Positions 50,397 through 60,226 of a DNA stretch of 64,000 nucleotides are shown one piece after another. The DNA comes from Chryseosolibacter sp964532595. GTDB taxonomy: Bacteria; Bacteroidota; Bacteroidia; Cytophagales; Cyclobacteriaceae. The stretch spans positions 62,001 through 126,000 of the forward strand of contig CAZHIQ010000003.1 of the NCBI GenBank assembly GCA_964532595.1. Direction: 5' to 3'. How positions within the stretch are numbered: position 1 is the first letter of the stretch; the number at the start of each line of letters is the position of its first letter. The notes beneath the pieces are model-generated. The model made no database searches. It saw only the letters and a list, made by a program, of their open reading frames with translations, and was not told the origin of the DNA. The translations under genes were made by a program, and so were the position numbers.

Positions 50397-53300
50397 TTAT
50401 CGGTTGACCGTTATTTTCACGCGAGCGTTGAACTCGTCCATGTCAATTTCCTGTGCCTCGGAAATCGTGTTTTTCAGTTCAAGTCGCAGGGCCTGTGTTT
50501 CTGTTTGAATATACTCCTTGTGGGTGTCAATCGCCGAAACGAGAACATCTCCGTTGGCTTCGACTTCGATGTTAATCTTGTCGAGAACCTCTAATCCCAA
50601 ATCTTTTCGAAGGTTCTGAATGCGGTTGACAAAATCCCGCGCCACACCTTCTTTCCGAAGTTCGTCCGTAATATTAACGTCGAGGGCGACTGTGACGTTA
50701 TTGTCCGAGGCGACCGACCATCCGGGAATGTCTTCCGATGTGATGATGACATCCTCCGGGGTTAAGGTAAATTCGCCTTTCTGCAATGTCCCCGTTTTTT
50801 CGAGCGTGGCGATGTCATTCTGATCGAAGCCGCCGATAACTGCGGTCACCTCCTTCATCCGCGGTCCGTATTGCTTGCCGAGCTTTGCGAAATTCGGCTT
50901 GACTTTCTTAACAAGGATTCCGGATGTGTCATCTACATACTCAACGGCTTTTACGTTGACTTCGGCCATGATGATGTCTTCGACAGGGCGGATACGCTCT
51001 ATGAAGGTGCGGTCAATCACCGGCAGGAGAATTTTTTGCAGCGGCGTGCGTACTTTGATTTTTGAGTTTTTTCGGATCGAATGCACCAACGAACAGATGC
51101 GTTGCGCATAGTCCATCGACTGTTCGAGGTTTTTGTCAATGCGACCTTCCTCCGCTTGGGTGAGATCGGTGAGGTGGATGGAAGGATGCCGGAGCGGTGT
51201 TTTGTTGGCAACGGCGCGGTCACGAATATTATCCGTAAGATTCCGGTACAGCCATTCGCTAAAGAAAGGAGCAATCGGCGACATAAGCTGAGCCGTTACC
51301 ATGAGACACTCATAAAGTGTTTCATACGCGGCCTTCTTGTCGTCACTGAGTGTGCCCGGTTGCTGGTTTTCGGCCGAAGGCTTCCAGAATCGCTTCCGGT
51401 TGAGACGCACGTACCAGTTCGATAAGTGGTCGTTGACGAACTCCTGGATTGCCCGCGCGGCCCGGGTAGGCTCGTAATCGTCGTAAGCGCGTGTTACTTC
51501 GATGATCAACGACTGAAGTTTCGAAGTGATCCAGCGGTCAAGACTTGTCTTGTGCCTGCTATCGACGTTGTTCATCTCGTCCATTACGAAGCCGTCGATA
51601 TTGGCGTACATAGCAAAGAACGAGTAAGTGTTGAGCAGGGTGCCGAAGAAGCGTCGTTGCACTTCGACGATACCCGAAAAGTCGAACTTGAGGTTGTCCC
51701 ACGGAGGCGCGTTTTCGATCATGTACCACCGTACAAGGTCGGGGCCGTATTTAGCCAGGGCATCGAACGGATTGACGACATTGCCCAGACGTTTCGACAT
51801 CTTATTCCCGTTCTTGTCAAGCACGAGACCATTGGATATTACGTTCCGGAAGGCGAGGCCGGGATTATTGTTCTTGCGGTTTACCTCCTGAATCTCCTCA
51901 CTGGAATCATTGATCAGAACGGCGATGGCATGCAGAGTAAAGAACCAGCCACGGGTCTGGTCTACGCCTTCAGCAATAAAATCAGCCGGGTAGTTCTTTT
52001 CGAAGATATCCTTGTTTTCAAAAGGGTAGTGCCATTGCGCGTAGGGCATGGCGCCGGAATCGAACCAGACGTCGATTAGATCTGGTTCGCGATACATCGG
52101 TTCACCGGAAGGACTCGTCAGGATAATTTCATCAACGTAGGGTCGATGGAGGTCTCCATGATCCAACGGAGACGATGTCATATGTCCCTTGGTGATCGAT
52201 CGCTCTATCTCTTCTTTGAGCTCTGACAGCGACCCAATGCATCGTTCTTCTTTGCCATCCCGTGTGCGCCAGATGGGCAGCGGTGTGCCCCAATAGCGCG
52301 AACGTGACAGGTTCCAATCGACCAGATTTTCCAGCCAGTTGCCAAAGCGTCCCGTTCCGGTCGATTCGGGTTTCCAATGAATGGTCTTGTTTACTTCGAC
52401 CATTTTGTCTTTCAGCGCGGTGGTCCGGATAAACCAGGAGTCGAGCGGATAATACAACACCGGTTTGTCAGTTCTCCAGCAGTGTGGATAAGGGTGTTCG
52501 TATTTTTCGACCTTGAACGCTTTGTTTTCTTCTTTCAGGATGATCGAAATGATAACATCGGTAGGCTTGTAATCTGGATGTGACTCATCTTCGTCGGTGT
52601 AATTCTTGACGTAGAAATCATCCGGACCTAGCGGCTTGTGCGTTCGAATGTTGTATTGTTCGACTTGAGCCGCAATTTTCTCGCCTACAGCAGAGATAAA
52701 TTTTCCTTTCTTGTCGACGACGGGGATTTCATTGCCTTCGGCATCGAGAACAGTCATGGCCGGGACGCCGTTTTGCATTGCTACCCGGAAGTCGTCGGCA
52801 CCGAAGGTCGGAGCGGTATGGACGACGCCAGTACCGTCTTCGGTAGTGACAAAATCGCCAGCAATAACCCGGAATGCCTGCTCCGGATTGTTGGCCGGAG
52901 TCGCATAGGGTAGGAGTTGGTGGTACCGAACGCCTACAAGTTCGCTCCCGCTGAATTCGCCTACGATTTCGTAAGGGATGGCTTTGTCGCCGGGCTTGTA
53001 GTCGGCGAGCTTAAGATCGCGGTGTTTGTCGGAGAAGTACCGCCCTACAAGATCTTTGGCCAGGACGACACTCACCGGCTTGTGGGTATACGCGTTGAAT
53101 GTATTGATCTGGACGTAGGTGATCTTGTCTCCGACCGTCAGGGCTGTGTTAGCCGGAAGTGTCCATGGCGTGGTCGTCCAGGCGAGGATGTACACATTCG
53201 CGGCTTTTGAGAACAGGAAATCCGATTTCCCATCGCGAATCACTTCAAACTGAGCGACAACCGTAGTGTCTTTGACATCTTTATAGCAGCCGGGGAGATT

Positions 53301-53888
53301 CAACTCGTGCGAGCTCAGTCCGGTGCCTGCCCCGGGAGAGTAAGGCTGAATCGTATATCCCTTGTAAAGAAGCTTTTTGTCATAAAGCTTTTTCAGGATC
53401 CACCAGATCGACTCGATATATTCATTTTCATAGGTGATGTAGGGACTTTCCAGGTCGACCCAATAGCCCATTTTTCGGGTAAGGTCATCCCACTGGTCTT
53501 TATACATCATCACCGTTTCCCGGCACTTTTTGTTGTAGTCGGCGACGGAGATTTTCTTTCCTATGTCATCCTTGGTGATTCCGAGGAGCTTTTCTACCTG
53601 GAGTTCAACGGGTAGGCCATGCGTGTCCCATCCTCCTTTTCGTTTGACCTGGTAACCCTGGAGTGTCTTGAAGCGGCAAACGAGGTCTTTCACTGTGCGA
53701 CCCATTACGTGGTGAATCCCCGGCGTTCCGTTGGCCGAGGGAGGGCCCTCATAGAAGGTGTAACTAGGCGCGTTTTCCCGGTTCGAAACCGACTTCTCAA
53801 AAATGTTTTCCTGCTGCCAGAAAGCGAGTACTTCCTCAGCAATAGCGGGGAAATTTAAGTCCTTGTATTCTTTGTATTTGCTGCTCAT
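50397..53888 (-). CDS. ileS: Isoleucyl-tRNA synthetase with altered HIGH motif (GIHH), IleRS2-like
   Basis: 1163-aa class I aminoacyl-tRNA synthetase charging tRNA-Ile. The HIGH signature at residues 57-60 reads GIHH (PSANGTPGIHHVMGR), i.e. GxHH and not HxGH; this is visible directly in the codons at 53709-53720. KMSKR is intact near residue 698 (NGNKMSKRLGN). The editing domain (about 200-480) has the TTPWTLPANTALTVG start and DGTGVVHTAPTFGADD. The Asn/Trp-rich anticodon domain starts near 780. GxHH is known from IleRS2 enzymes with very high natural mupirocin resistance. It is the only ileS in the window. Confidence 0.97.
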   Translation of the reverse strand: MSSKYKEYKDLNFPAIAEEVLAFWQQENIFEKSVSNRENAPSYTFYEGPPSANGTPGIHHVMGRTVKDLVCRFKTLQGYQVKRKGGWDTHGLPVELQVEKLLGITKDDIGKKISVADYNKKCRETVMMYKDQWDDLTRKMGYWVDLESPYITYENEYIESIWWILKKLYDKKLLYKGYTIQPYSPGAGTGLSSHELNLPGCYKDVKDTTVVAQFEVIRDGKSDFLFSKAANVYILAWTTTPWTLPANTALTVGDKITYVQINTFNAYTHKPVSVVLAKDLVGRYFSDKHRDLKLADYKPGDKAIPYEIVGEFSGSELVGVRYHQLLPYATPANNPEQAFRVIAGDFVTTEDGTGVVHTAPTFGADDFRVAMQNGVPAMTVLDAEGNEIPVVDKKGKFISAVGEKIAAQVEQYNIRTHKPLGPDDFYVKNYTDEDESHPDYKPTDVIISIILKEENKAFKVEKYEHPYPHCWRTDKPVLYYPLDSWFIRTTALKDKMVEVNKTIHWKPESTGTGRFGNWLENLVDWNLSRSRYWGTPLPIWRTRDGKEERCIGSLSELKEEIERSITKGHMTSSPLDHGDLHRPYVDEIILTSPSGEPMYREPDLIDVWFDSGAMPYAQWHYPFENKDIFEKNYPADFIAEGVDQTRGWFFTLHAIAVLINDSSEEIQEVNRKNNNPGLAFRNVISNGLVLDKNGNKMSKRLGNVVNPFDALAKYGPDLVRWYMIENAPPWDNLKFDFSGIVEVQRRFFGTLLNTYSFFAMYANIDGFVMDEMNNVDSRHKTSLDRWITSKLQSLIIEVTRAYDDYEPTRAARAIQEFVNDHLSNWYVRLNRKRFWKPSAENQQPGTLSDDKKAAYETLYECLMVTAQLMSPIAPFFSEWLYRNLTDNIRDRAVANKTPLRHPSIHLTDLTQAEEGRIDKNLEQSMDYAQRICSLVHSIRKNSKIKVRTPLQKILLPVIDRTFIERIRPVEDIIMAEVNVKAVEYVDDTSGILVKKVKPNFAKLGKQYGPRMKEVTAVIGGFDQNDIATLEKTGTLQKGEFTLTPEDVIITSEDIPGWSVASDNNVTVALDVNITDELRKEGVARDFVNRIQNLRKDLGLEVLDKINIEVEANGDVLVSAIDTHKEYIQTETQALRLELKNTISEAQEIDMDEFNARVKITVNR

Positions 53889-53923
53889 GGGTAAAAGAAC
53901 CGATTCCGGTTTCCATAAGAGCG

Positions 53924-53931
53924 CAAAGATA
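53924..53931 (-). promoter_or_regulatory. Promoter -7 element (TATCTTTG) of ileS-lspA
   Basis: Exact TAnnTTTG match 35 nt upstream of the ileS ATG on the minus strand, inside the 63-nt gap after the RND gene. No -33 TTTG at 17-22 nt; TTTG boxes lie at 4 and 12 nt, too close. Confidence 0.45.
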
Positions 53932-53951
53932 AGGTCAAATGAGCAAATCGC

Positions 53952-56381
53952 CTACTCGGCTGCGGCGTGGCGGTTGTTTACCCGTATTTTACTCAGGTCA
54001 ATTTCTTCATCCTCCTGCTCGCCGTAAAAACTGGCGTCGAAATCGTCAATCAGCAGGTGTTCTTTGTCGCTTGCTTTCGGTTTATCGAAGCTGACAATGA
54101 GCGCCGGAAGCAGGATAAGATTGGTGAACATCGAAATCACGAGGGTGGTCGAAGTCAGAATTCCAAGTGCAATCGTCCCGCCGAAGTCGGAGAAGGCAAA
54201 GATGATAAATCCGGCAAACAGGACAACGGACGTGTAGATGATACTCTTCCCTGTTTCGAGGATGCTATCGGTAACGGCGCGTTTCACCTGGAAGCGGTTG
54301 CCCAGAATTTCCTGACGGTACTTCGCCAGGAACCGGATTGAGTTGTCGACAGAGATACCGAATGTAATACTAAAAATCAATGCGGTACTCGCCTTGAGAG
54401 GTATGTCAAAATAGCCCATCAGGCCTGCAGTGATCATCAACGCCAGAAGGTTGGGCAGAAGGGAAATGACAATCATCCGCACATTGGCAAACAGTGCTAC
54501 CATCGACAGAGTAATCAGAAGAAAGGCGAGGAGAAGGCTCTCCTTGAGATTGTCAATCAGGAACTTGTTCCCTTTGATAAAGAGCTTTGTCGTGCCGGTA
54601 ATGAAAGTGCGAATGGTGTCTTCTCCGTTGGCGACAAAAATCGATTTCATCCGGGGCTCAATCGAGTAATGCACAAGGGAATCCATACGCTCTGAACCGA
54701 TGTCTGCCATTTGCGCGGAGATGCGCATTCTGGTGAAGGTTGAATCAACGAATGAGCGGAAAAGTCCGGTGTTGTCGCTTTGACCGCGAAGGTATCGGAG
54801 AATAAACGAGGCCTCACTTTTCGAGGGCAGTTCGTATTGGTCGGGATTATTATTATAGAACGCTTGCTTCGCAGCCTTTACAAAACTGATCAGCGAGACA
54901 GGTGTTGATATGTTGGGCAGGGAGTCGAGGAATTGCTCGAACTCATTAACCATCTGAAGGTTTCGTACATCCAGCAGAGGTCTTCGCCGACGTGTGTCGA
55001 ACTCCACTACCATTTCGAGCGGCATTATTCCGCTGAAGTTGGCTTCAAAAAAGGCCAGATCTTTTTTTACTGTGCTGTCTTCCGGTACGTCGTCGACCAT
55101 GAACGACACTGATCTAAGTTGCCAGATCCCGTATGCAGACACGACCGCCAGTACGATCGATGTCAGGTAGATCACCGGTCTGCGATGCATGACCATGCGG
55201 TCGACGCGGCGGAGAAACGAGCCCATCCCTTTGAAGTTGAGGTGGCTTAAGTGGCGTTTCGAAGGTGTGGGAAGCCATGCGAAGACACTGGGGATCATGA
55301 CCAGGCTCACGAAAAACAGGGCGAGAATATTCAGACCTGCAACAATACCGAACTCTCGCAGTACAATTATATCGGTTGCGAGCAGCGTAAGAAACCCGAT
55401 GGCGACGGTAAGGTTGGTGAGGAACGTCGCCAGTCCCATCTTCCTGACCACTGAAGAGATTGCCGTCATCTTGTCGCCAGTGCGGGCATATTCCAGGTGG
55501 TACTTGTTGAGCAGGTAAATGGCGTTCGTAATTCCCAGCGTTACTATTACCGGAGGAATAAGGCCGGTAAGCAGGGTAATTTTGTAGCCGAACATCGCCA
55601 GCGTTCCCATCGTCCAGACCACGAGGATGCCAATGATGATCATAGAGAACAGCACCGCGCGGGTTGACCGGAAGAACAGGTACATGATAAGTCCTGTGAT
55701 CAGCACAGAGGCGATGAGAAAGAAACGCATTTCGCGCTTCACCTGGTTGGCCACGACTGTCCGGATAAAGGGTAATCCTGCGTAATGAGCCTCGATTCCC
55801 GTAGCGCGTTCAAACGAGGCAGTTGCTTCGAGTAAGGCGTCGGTCAGGGGCTCCCGCAGGGCCGAATTCATGACGTCTTTGTTCACGGAAACGATCATCA
55901 TCGTCGCCCCGTTTTTCCGGTTGACCAACTGATTCATGTACAGATGCTGGCTCTGGGTCAGGGCGAGGAGGCTGTCAAATTCCTCGGGTTTGATTGATTC
56001 GGGGAAAATATTGGCAAGGTAGAAGCGGGTGTTCTCGGTGTCTTTCAGAGCTACTTTGAGAAGTGGGAGTGCAATTACCTCGCTGACGCCGCTGATTTGT
56101 CTGATCGTACGTGCCAGATCGCGGTAGGCTTCGAAGTTTTTTTGCTCGTAGATGGCGCTATCACGGAATCCGACCGCGATTATGTTACCATCCTCTCCGA
56201 ACTGCTGCTTAAACCGCTGCAGCATGACCATATCCGGATCGTTGAGAGGAACGGTGCGGGCGAGATCGTAACTCATCTCGACCTTGGTAGCGTAGTAGCC
56301 CATAATGGCGGTTGCCACGGCGATAAGGAGAATAAGGGCAAGCCGGTAGTTAATGATAGATTGGGCTATTCGGTCCCACAT
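53952..56381 (-). CDS. RND-superfamily exporter (MMPL type)
   Basis: 809-aa inner-membrane transporter with the duplicated RND layout: helix 1, a periplasmic loop, five-helix bundle (about 220-380), second helix/loop half (about 410-610) and final bundle (about 620-780). GLIPPVIVTLGITNAIYLLN and LIFSITFGISVDNSIRFLAK are the helix 4/10-type motifs carrying polar or Asp residues for proton transport. It resembles hydrophobe-exporting MMPL/HAE3 proteins that move lipids or hydrophobic compounds. The acidic tail (DDFDASFYGEQEDEEIDLSK) is odd. No membrane-fusion or outer-membrane partner is adjacent. Confidence 0.92.
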   Translation of the reverse strand: MWDRIAQSIINYRLALILLIAVATAIMGYYATKVEMSYDLARTVPLNDPDMVMLQRFKQQFGEDGNIIAVGFRDSAIYEQKNFEAYRDLARTIRQISGVSEVIALPLLKVALKDTENTRFYLANIFPESIKPEEFDSLLALTQSQHLYMNQLVNRKNGATMMIVSVNKDVMNSALREPLTDALLEATASFERATGIEAHYAGLPFIRTVVANQVKREMRFFLIASVLITGLIMYLFFRSTRAVLFSMIIIGILVVWTMGTLAMFGYKITLLTGLIPPVIVTLGITNAIYLLNKYHLEYARTGDKMTAISSVVRKMGLATFLTNLTVAIGFLTLLATDIIVLREFGIVAGLNILALFFVSLVMIPSVFAWLPTPSKRHLSHLNFKGMGSFLRRVDRMVMHRRPVIYLTSIVLAVVSAYGIWQLRSVSFMVDDVPEDSTVKKDLAFFEANFSGIMPLEMVVEFDTRRRRPLLDVRNLQMVNEFEQFLDSLPNISTPVSLISFVKAAKQAFYNNNPDQYELPSKSEASFILRYLRGQSDNTGLFRSFVDSTFTRMRISAQMADIGSERMDSLVHYSIEPRMKSIFVANGEDTIRTFITGTTKLFIKGNKFLIDNLKESLLLAFLLITLSMVALFANVRMIVISLLPNLLALMITAGLMGYFDIPLKASTALIFSITFGISVDNSIRFLAKYRQEILGNRFQVKRAVTDSILETGKSIIYTSVVLFAGFIIFAFSDFGGTIALGILTSTTLVISMFTNLILLPALIVSFDKPKASDKEHLLIDDFDASFYGEQEDEEIDLSKIRVNNRHAAAE

Positions 56382-56406
56382 AATCGGTGATGGTATTTTA
56401 AGGGCT

Positions 56407-56414
56407 CAAAAGTA
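56407..56414 (-). promoter_or_regulatory. Promoter -7 element (TACTTTTG) of the RND exporter gene
   Basis: Exact TAnnTTTG match 25 nt before the RND gene ATG on the minus strand. TTG appears 12 nt upstream, too close for a -33 box. Supports independent transcription from the upstream kinase gene. Confidence 0.42.
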
Positions 56415-56462
56415 TGAATTTACAGGCAATCTGACGCAGACGCTTTGTCTTCATGTGCTATT

Positions 56463-58010
56463 TCATATCAAATAGCGTTTGAAGAAAATGTTGAAGGTGG
56501 TGCCCTCGTTGGGTTTGCTCTCGACTTCTACCCGGCCGCCCAGTGCCTCCATTTGGGTCTTGACCAGATATAGCCCAAGGCCCCGTCCCTCCACATGCAG
56601 GTGAAAGCGCTTGTACAGGCCAAAAAGGCCCTCACCGTACTTTTTCAGGTCTATGCCCAGCCCGTTGTCCATCAACGAAAGACACACGTAATCGTCCTGG
56701 TTGGTGGTTTTTAGCGCGATCAGCGGAGTCCTTGCTGGGTCGCGGTATTTAATGGAGTTGCTGATGAGGTTAAAGAGGACGCTCTCTACGTATTGACCGA
56801 TGGCGTAGACTCTGTCTGCTTCGGAGAAGTTGTGTGCGACTTTCGCCCCGGTGCCCGAGATCTCTGCCGCTAGTATTCGCTTAACGCGGTCGAGCGATTC
56901 GACCAGTCTGACTTCGGCGAGGTTTGCCGTGCGACGCTTGATATTTAGAATAGCGTTGAGGTCGCGGACCACCTGATCAGTCTCGTGCGTGGAAGAGATT
57001 AATTTATCAAGTGCCTCGTCGCGCTCTTCCACCGTGGCGCTCATCTTGATCATGTTAGCCAATCCCATGACGCGCGTGAGAGGTGCCCGGAGGTTGTGAG
57101 CGGCAATAAAGGCGAACTGCTCCAGCTGGCTGTTCTGCTGAATCAGCTCTTCGTTTGTTTTCCGAAGTTCTACCGTCCTGTTGTCGACTTCGGCCTTCAG
57201 GTTGTCGTACAGCGATTGGATCTCCCTGTGCTGGCTTTCAATCGTTTTATGCGCCTCCTGAAGCGCTGCATTTCGGTCGGCCAGCGCTTCCTGTTGTTCG
57301 CGGAGTTCCTTGTTCTGCGCCATGATCTCTTCATTTCGAAGATGCAACTCGCGCGCGCGTTCGGTCATCGTCGTTTCGAGTTGCTGCTTCTGTTCCCTGA
57401 GGCGCTGATTTTCTTCTTCGACCGCCCGGCCTTTTCTGAGCGCGTTGCCGGAATACACGGCGACAAAAACGATAGTAGGCAGGCAAAGGGCTAAAAGCAA
57501 AAGTTGTATTGAATGATATTTTGCCACTACCTGGTGCTGATCGCGGGCGTTTGCTTCCGCAGCGCGTAAGCGAAGGATAAACTTGTCTTCGAGCGACGTG
57601 TATTGTTCCAGAAGCCTGAAGGCGGAATCCGAGGGTGAAATCTCTCCTTCTGTTTCGGCAACCGAATGCCGGCTTAAGATAAAGCGTGCGTAGGCGCTGA
57701 TTGAATCGATGGCCTGGTGCAGATCGGAGTCGTTTTCCAATTTCAACGCGGAAAACGACGTGTCGAGTTGTTGTAATAGGGAATCGGGCAGGTGGCCTGA
57801 AAAAGTCGATAGAGGGTGTGCCCCGAGGATACCTACGACCGACTTGCTAATAAGGTCGTAGGCTTGTCTGATTCTCCCAACCTCGACTTCTGCTTCATGG
57901 CTTTGTTGAATGGCGCGTCCATTATACCCTGCCAGGACGAGGATCACGATTACCATAAGGGTGATCACCGATAATCCTGCAAATACGATTTTTCGGGCGT
58001 GCCGCATCAT
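56463..58010 (-). CDS. Membrane sensor histidine kinase
   Basis: 515-aa kinase. Two membrane segments (about 8-28 and 172-192) flank a helical periplasmic sensor region (about 30-170). A long coiled coil (about 195-290, from EENQRLREQKQQLE) leads to the phospho-acceptor box AFIAAHNLRAPLTR (His near 304). The HATPase domain has NLISNSIKY (N box), MDNGLGIDLK (G1) and EGRGLGLYLVKTQ (G2). The signal is unknown. No response regulator is adjacent, so it is an orphan kinase here. Confidence 0.93.
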   Translation of the reverse strand: MMRHARKIVFAGLSVITLMVIVILVLAGYNGRAIQQSHEAEVEVGRIRQAYDLISKSVVGILGAHPLSTFSGHLPDSLLQQLDTSFSALKLENDSDLHQAIDSISAYARFILSRHSVAETEGEISPSDSAFRLLEQYTSLEDKFILRLRAAEANARDQHQVVAKYHSIQLLLLALCLPTIVFVAVYSGNALRKGRAVEEENQRLREQKQQLETTMTERARELHLRNEEIMAQNKELREQQEALADRNAALQEAHKTIESQHREIQSLYDNLKAEVDNRTVELRKTNEELIQQNSQLEQFAFIAAHNLRAPLTRVMGLANMIKMSATVEERDEALDKLISSTHETDQVVRDLNAILNIKRRTANLAEVRLVESLDRVKRILAAEISGTGAKVAHNFSEADRVYAIGQYVESVLFNLISNSIKYRDPARTPLIALKTTNQDDYVCLSLMDNGLGIDLKKYGEGLFGLYKRFHLHVEGRGLGLYLVKTQMEALGGRVEVESKPNEGTTFNIFFKRYLI

Positions 58011-58055
58011 TGTCGCATGTCTGCCTCCAGATAAAACATCAAGCAGCTAAGGTAG

Positions 58056-59375
58056 TCATAAACTGATTCCCTTAATCTTCCGGTACAAGGATAATGCATG
58101 GCGATCGGTCATGCCGGAAACGAAGTCGATGATAGTCCTGAGCATATCATAGGGTTCGATGCCGGGCTTTATTCCGGAGGCTATTTCCCGAGGCAAGAGC
58201 AAGCTCAGGTTCTTGTGTTTCCTTGACGAGTTCCCTGACAACATACTTGCTCCGGCTTCCGTGAATTCTTCGAGGAGGCCGGGTAAAATCTGGTGGCCGG
58301 AGGCTTCGATTTCTACGACATGGCGCGCGTGGTAAATGCGCTCAACGGAGACACGGCTGATTTCCCGAAGGGAATTGCTGTATCGGCTCAAGTCGGCAAG
58401 TGCCTGGTCGAAGGACCCATCGAGTATTGCGGATTCATGGTCGGCAAATACTTCTATGCAGGCGTCGATCAGTTGACCGATGGCCATCGATCGAAGAATT
58501 CCCAATTTTTGATTGAGGTCGTCGATCTCGGCCAGGCGCGATCGGTTGAGTTTGTCGCCGAGGATTCCCCCCAGTAAATCCACCGTTTCGTCAAAGGACA
58601 CAAGGCCGAGTCTGCACCCATCCTCCAGGTCGATGATATTGTAGCAGATGTCGTCAGCTGCCTCGACAAGGAAAGCCAGGGGGTGGCGACACCATATATT
58701 GTCCGCCATGCGGATGAGGCCCAGGGCATCGGCGACTTCGATGAATGATTCGCGTTCCGACTGGAAGAATCCGAATTTTTTCTGACTTTTTCGGCCGGGC
58801 TGCCGCTCATCAACAAGTGCCGGGCAAGGGTATTTTGTAAAGGCGCCGAGTGTGGCATACGTCAGCCGGAGGCCATACTGGTCCTTGTTCAGGATGCGAA
58901 ATCCCTGGGCATTTCCTTCGAAACGGATGAGGTCTTCCCATTGGGCAGCAGTTACTTCGCTTTGCCATCGCTTCCCTAACGGATGGTGTTTGAAGAAATC
59001 GGATATGGAATCTTCCCCTGCATGACCGAACGGAGGATTGCCGAGGTCGTGCGCCAGGGCGGCGGCGGCGGTGACGGCTCCAAAGTCGAATAGTGTAAAG
59101 TTTGACCGAAGTTCGGGGTGTCGCTCCAGAATGATCTCTCCTGCTTTCTTCCCCAGGGATCGCCCTACACTTGATACTTCGAGGCTGTGAGTTAGCCGGG
59201 TATGTACGAAATCGTGCTCGGGCAGAGGGTGTACCTGTGTCTTGTCTTGCAGTCGGCGAAAAGGATGGGAGAAGATAATCCGGTCGTAATCCTGCTCAAA
59301 TGAACTTCGCGAAGGTTCGCCGCTGGTTTTTTTTTGAAGTCGGCGTTCCGGCGAAAGCAAGGTGTCCCAGGTCAT
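58056..59375 (-). CDS. dgt: Deoxyguanosinetriphosphate triphosphohydrolase
   Basis: HD-domain enzyme (439 aa) cleaving dGTP to deoxyguanosine and triphosphate, influencing dNTP pools and phage defence in some species. The HD motifs are present: FVHTRLTHSLEVSSVGRSLG with the first His, AAALAHDLGNPPFGHAGEDS (HD pair around residue 115) and DNIWCRHPLAFLVEAADDIC with YNIIDLEDG. Start MTWDTLLSPERRLQKK is canonical. 23 nt downstream of the MtfA-like gene's start, same strand. Confidence 0.94.
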   Translation of the reverse strand: MTWDTLLSPERRLQKKTSGEPSRSSFEQDYDRIIFSHPFRRLQDKTQVHPLPEHDFVHTRLTHSLEVSSVGRSLGKKAGEIILERHPELRSNFTLFDFGAVTAAAALAHDLGNPPFGHAGEDSISDFFKHHPLGKRWQSEVTAAQWEDLIRFEGNAQGFRILNKDQYGLRLTYATLGAFTKYPCPALVDERQPGRKSQKKFGFFQSERESFIEVADALGLIRMADNIWCRHPLAFLVEAADDICYNIIDLEDGCRLGLVSFDETVDLLGGILGDKLNRSRLAEIDDLNQKLGILRSMAIGQLIDACIEVFADHESAILDGSFDQALADLSRYSNSLREISRVSVERIYHARHVVEIEASGHQILPGLLEEFTEAGASMLSGNSSRKHKNLSLLLPREIASGIKPGIEPYDMLRTIIDFVSGMTDRHALSLYRKIKGISL

Positions 59376-59398
59376 GAAAAGGTATCGTTATAAAGTGG

Positions 59399-60223
59399 TT
59401 AAACATTTTCAGCAGCCGCTTGCTGTACCATCAACTTGAGGGGATCCTGACGGAGGAGACGGCGCATGATATCGTATAGTATCGGTTGTTCTTCGTGGAA
59501 AGCATCCGGCCTTGCGAAGAAATTTTCGACTGCCACGCTGAAAAATTCGTGCTCGTTTGTGCAGGCATAAGGTCGGAAGAAAGGGATTCTCTCCTCTGGG
59601 TTCTCGCAGAAGGCCCGGGCATGACGATCGAACTCGCTGATCAGCGCTTCGTCAAAAAATTTGAATTCGCGATGGCGTATAATATTCTCCAGTCGCAGTG
59701 CATGTGCCATCTCATGCAAGCCAACGTTTTGGGGATGCTCCGGGCGGGCATAGCCTTCGACAAAGTTTTTCCACGACAGCACGATAATCCCGAAGCGCGG
59801 ATTCACTTCTCCCTTGTGATATTTCCGGGTGATAGACGAATAGTATTCATTGGGATAAACGAGGATCTTGTCAAAGTGCTGAAGGTACACGTTGGGCAAT
59901 CCGAAGGTTAGTTGCACGGCAGACGCGGCGATAAGAACACGCGCTTCGACGGGCACTTCCGGCATTTGCCGGGGGATGAATTGTTTGCTGAAGAGGAAGC
60001 TGCAGACTTTTCTTTCGAACTTCGGTTTGTCGACGGCGCGCAGCCTGCGATAGTAGTCAAAGTTGCGGGAGAGGATTTCGCGATAGAGTTGCGGAACCGG
60101 CAGCACCCATGTTCGTATAGGTGCTGCCTTGCGTCCGGCGTATCGATATCCTGTTTTGAAGAACTCGCGAAACCGATGGGCCACGACGGCGATGACTACG
60201 CAAGCGATGAGCGCGATCATCAT
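59399..60223 (-). CDS. MtfA-like zinc-dependent peptidase
   Basis: 274-aa protein with an N-terminal membrane segment (about 2-15, IALIACVVIAVVAH) and an MtfA/gluzincin peptidase domain. The zinc site is VGLHEMAHALRLE (HEMAH, around residues 168-172), and WKNFVEGYARPEHPQN before it is family-like. E. coli MtfA binds the Mlc repressor and affects glucose PTS expression; here the extra membrane anchor suggests a different location. Follows glyS by 3 nt, so probably co-transcribed with it. Confidence 0.88.
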   Translation of the reverse strand: MMIALIACVVIAVVAHRFREFFKTGYRYAGRKAAPIRTWVLPVPQLYREILSRNFDYYRRLRAVDKPKFERKVCSFLFSKQFIPRQMPEVPVEARVLIAASAVQLTFGLPNVYLQHFDKILVYPNEYYSSITRKYHKGEVNPRFGIIVLSWKNFVEGYARPEHPQNVGLHEMAHALRLENIIRHREFKFFDEALISEFDRHARAFCENPEERIPFFRPYACTNEHEFFSVAVENFFARPDAFHEEQPILYDIMRRLLRQDPLKLMVQQAAAENV

Positions 60224-60226
60224 ACG

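Noticed and set aside
53307..53858. Plus-strand frames opposite ileS, considered as a small resistance or regulatory gene
   Set aside because: They only mirror ileS codons and show no start signal, promoter or domain.
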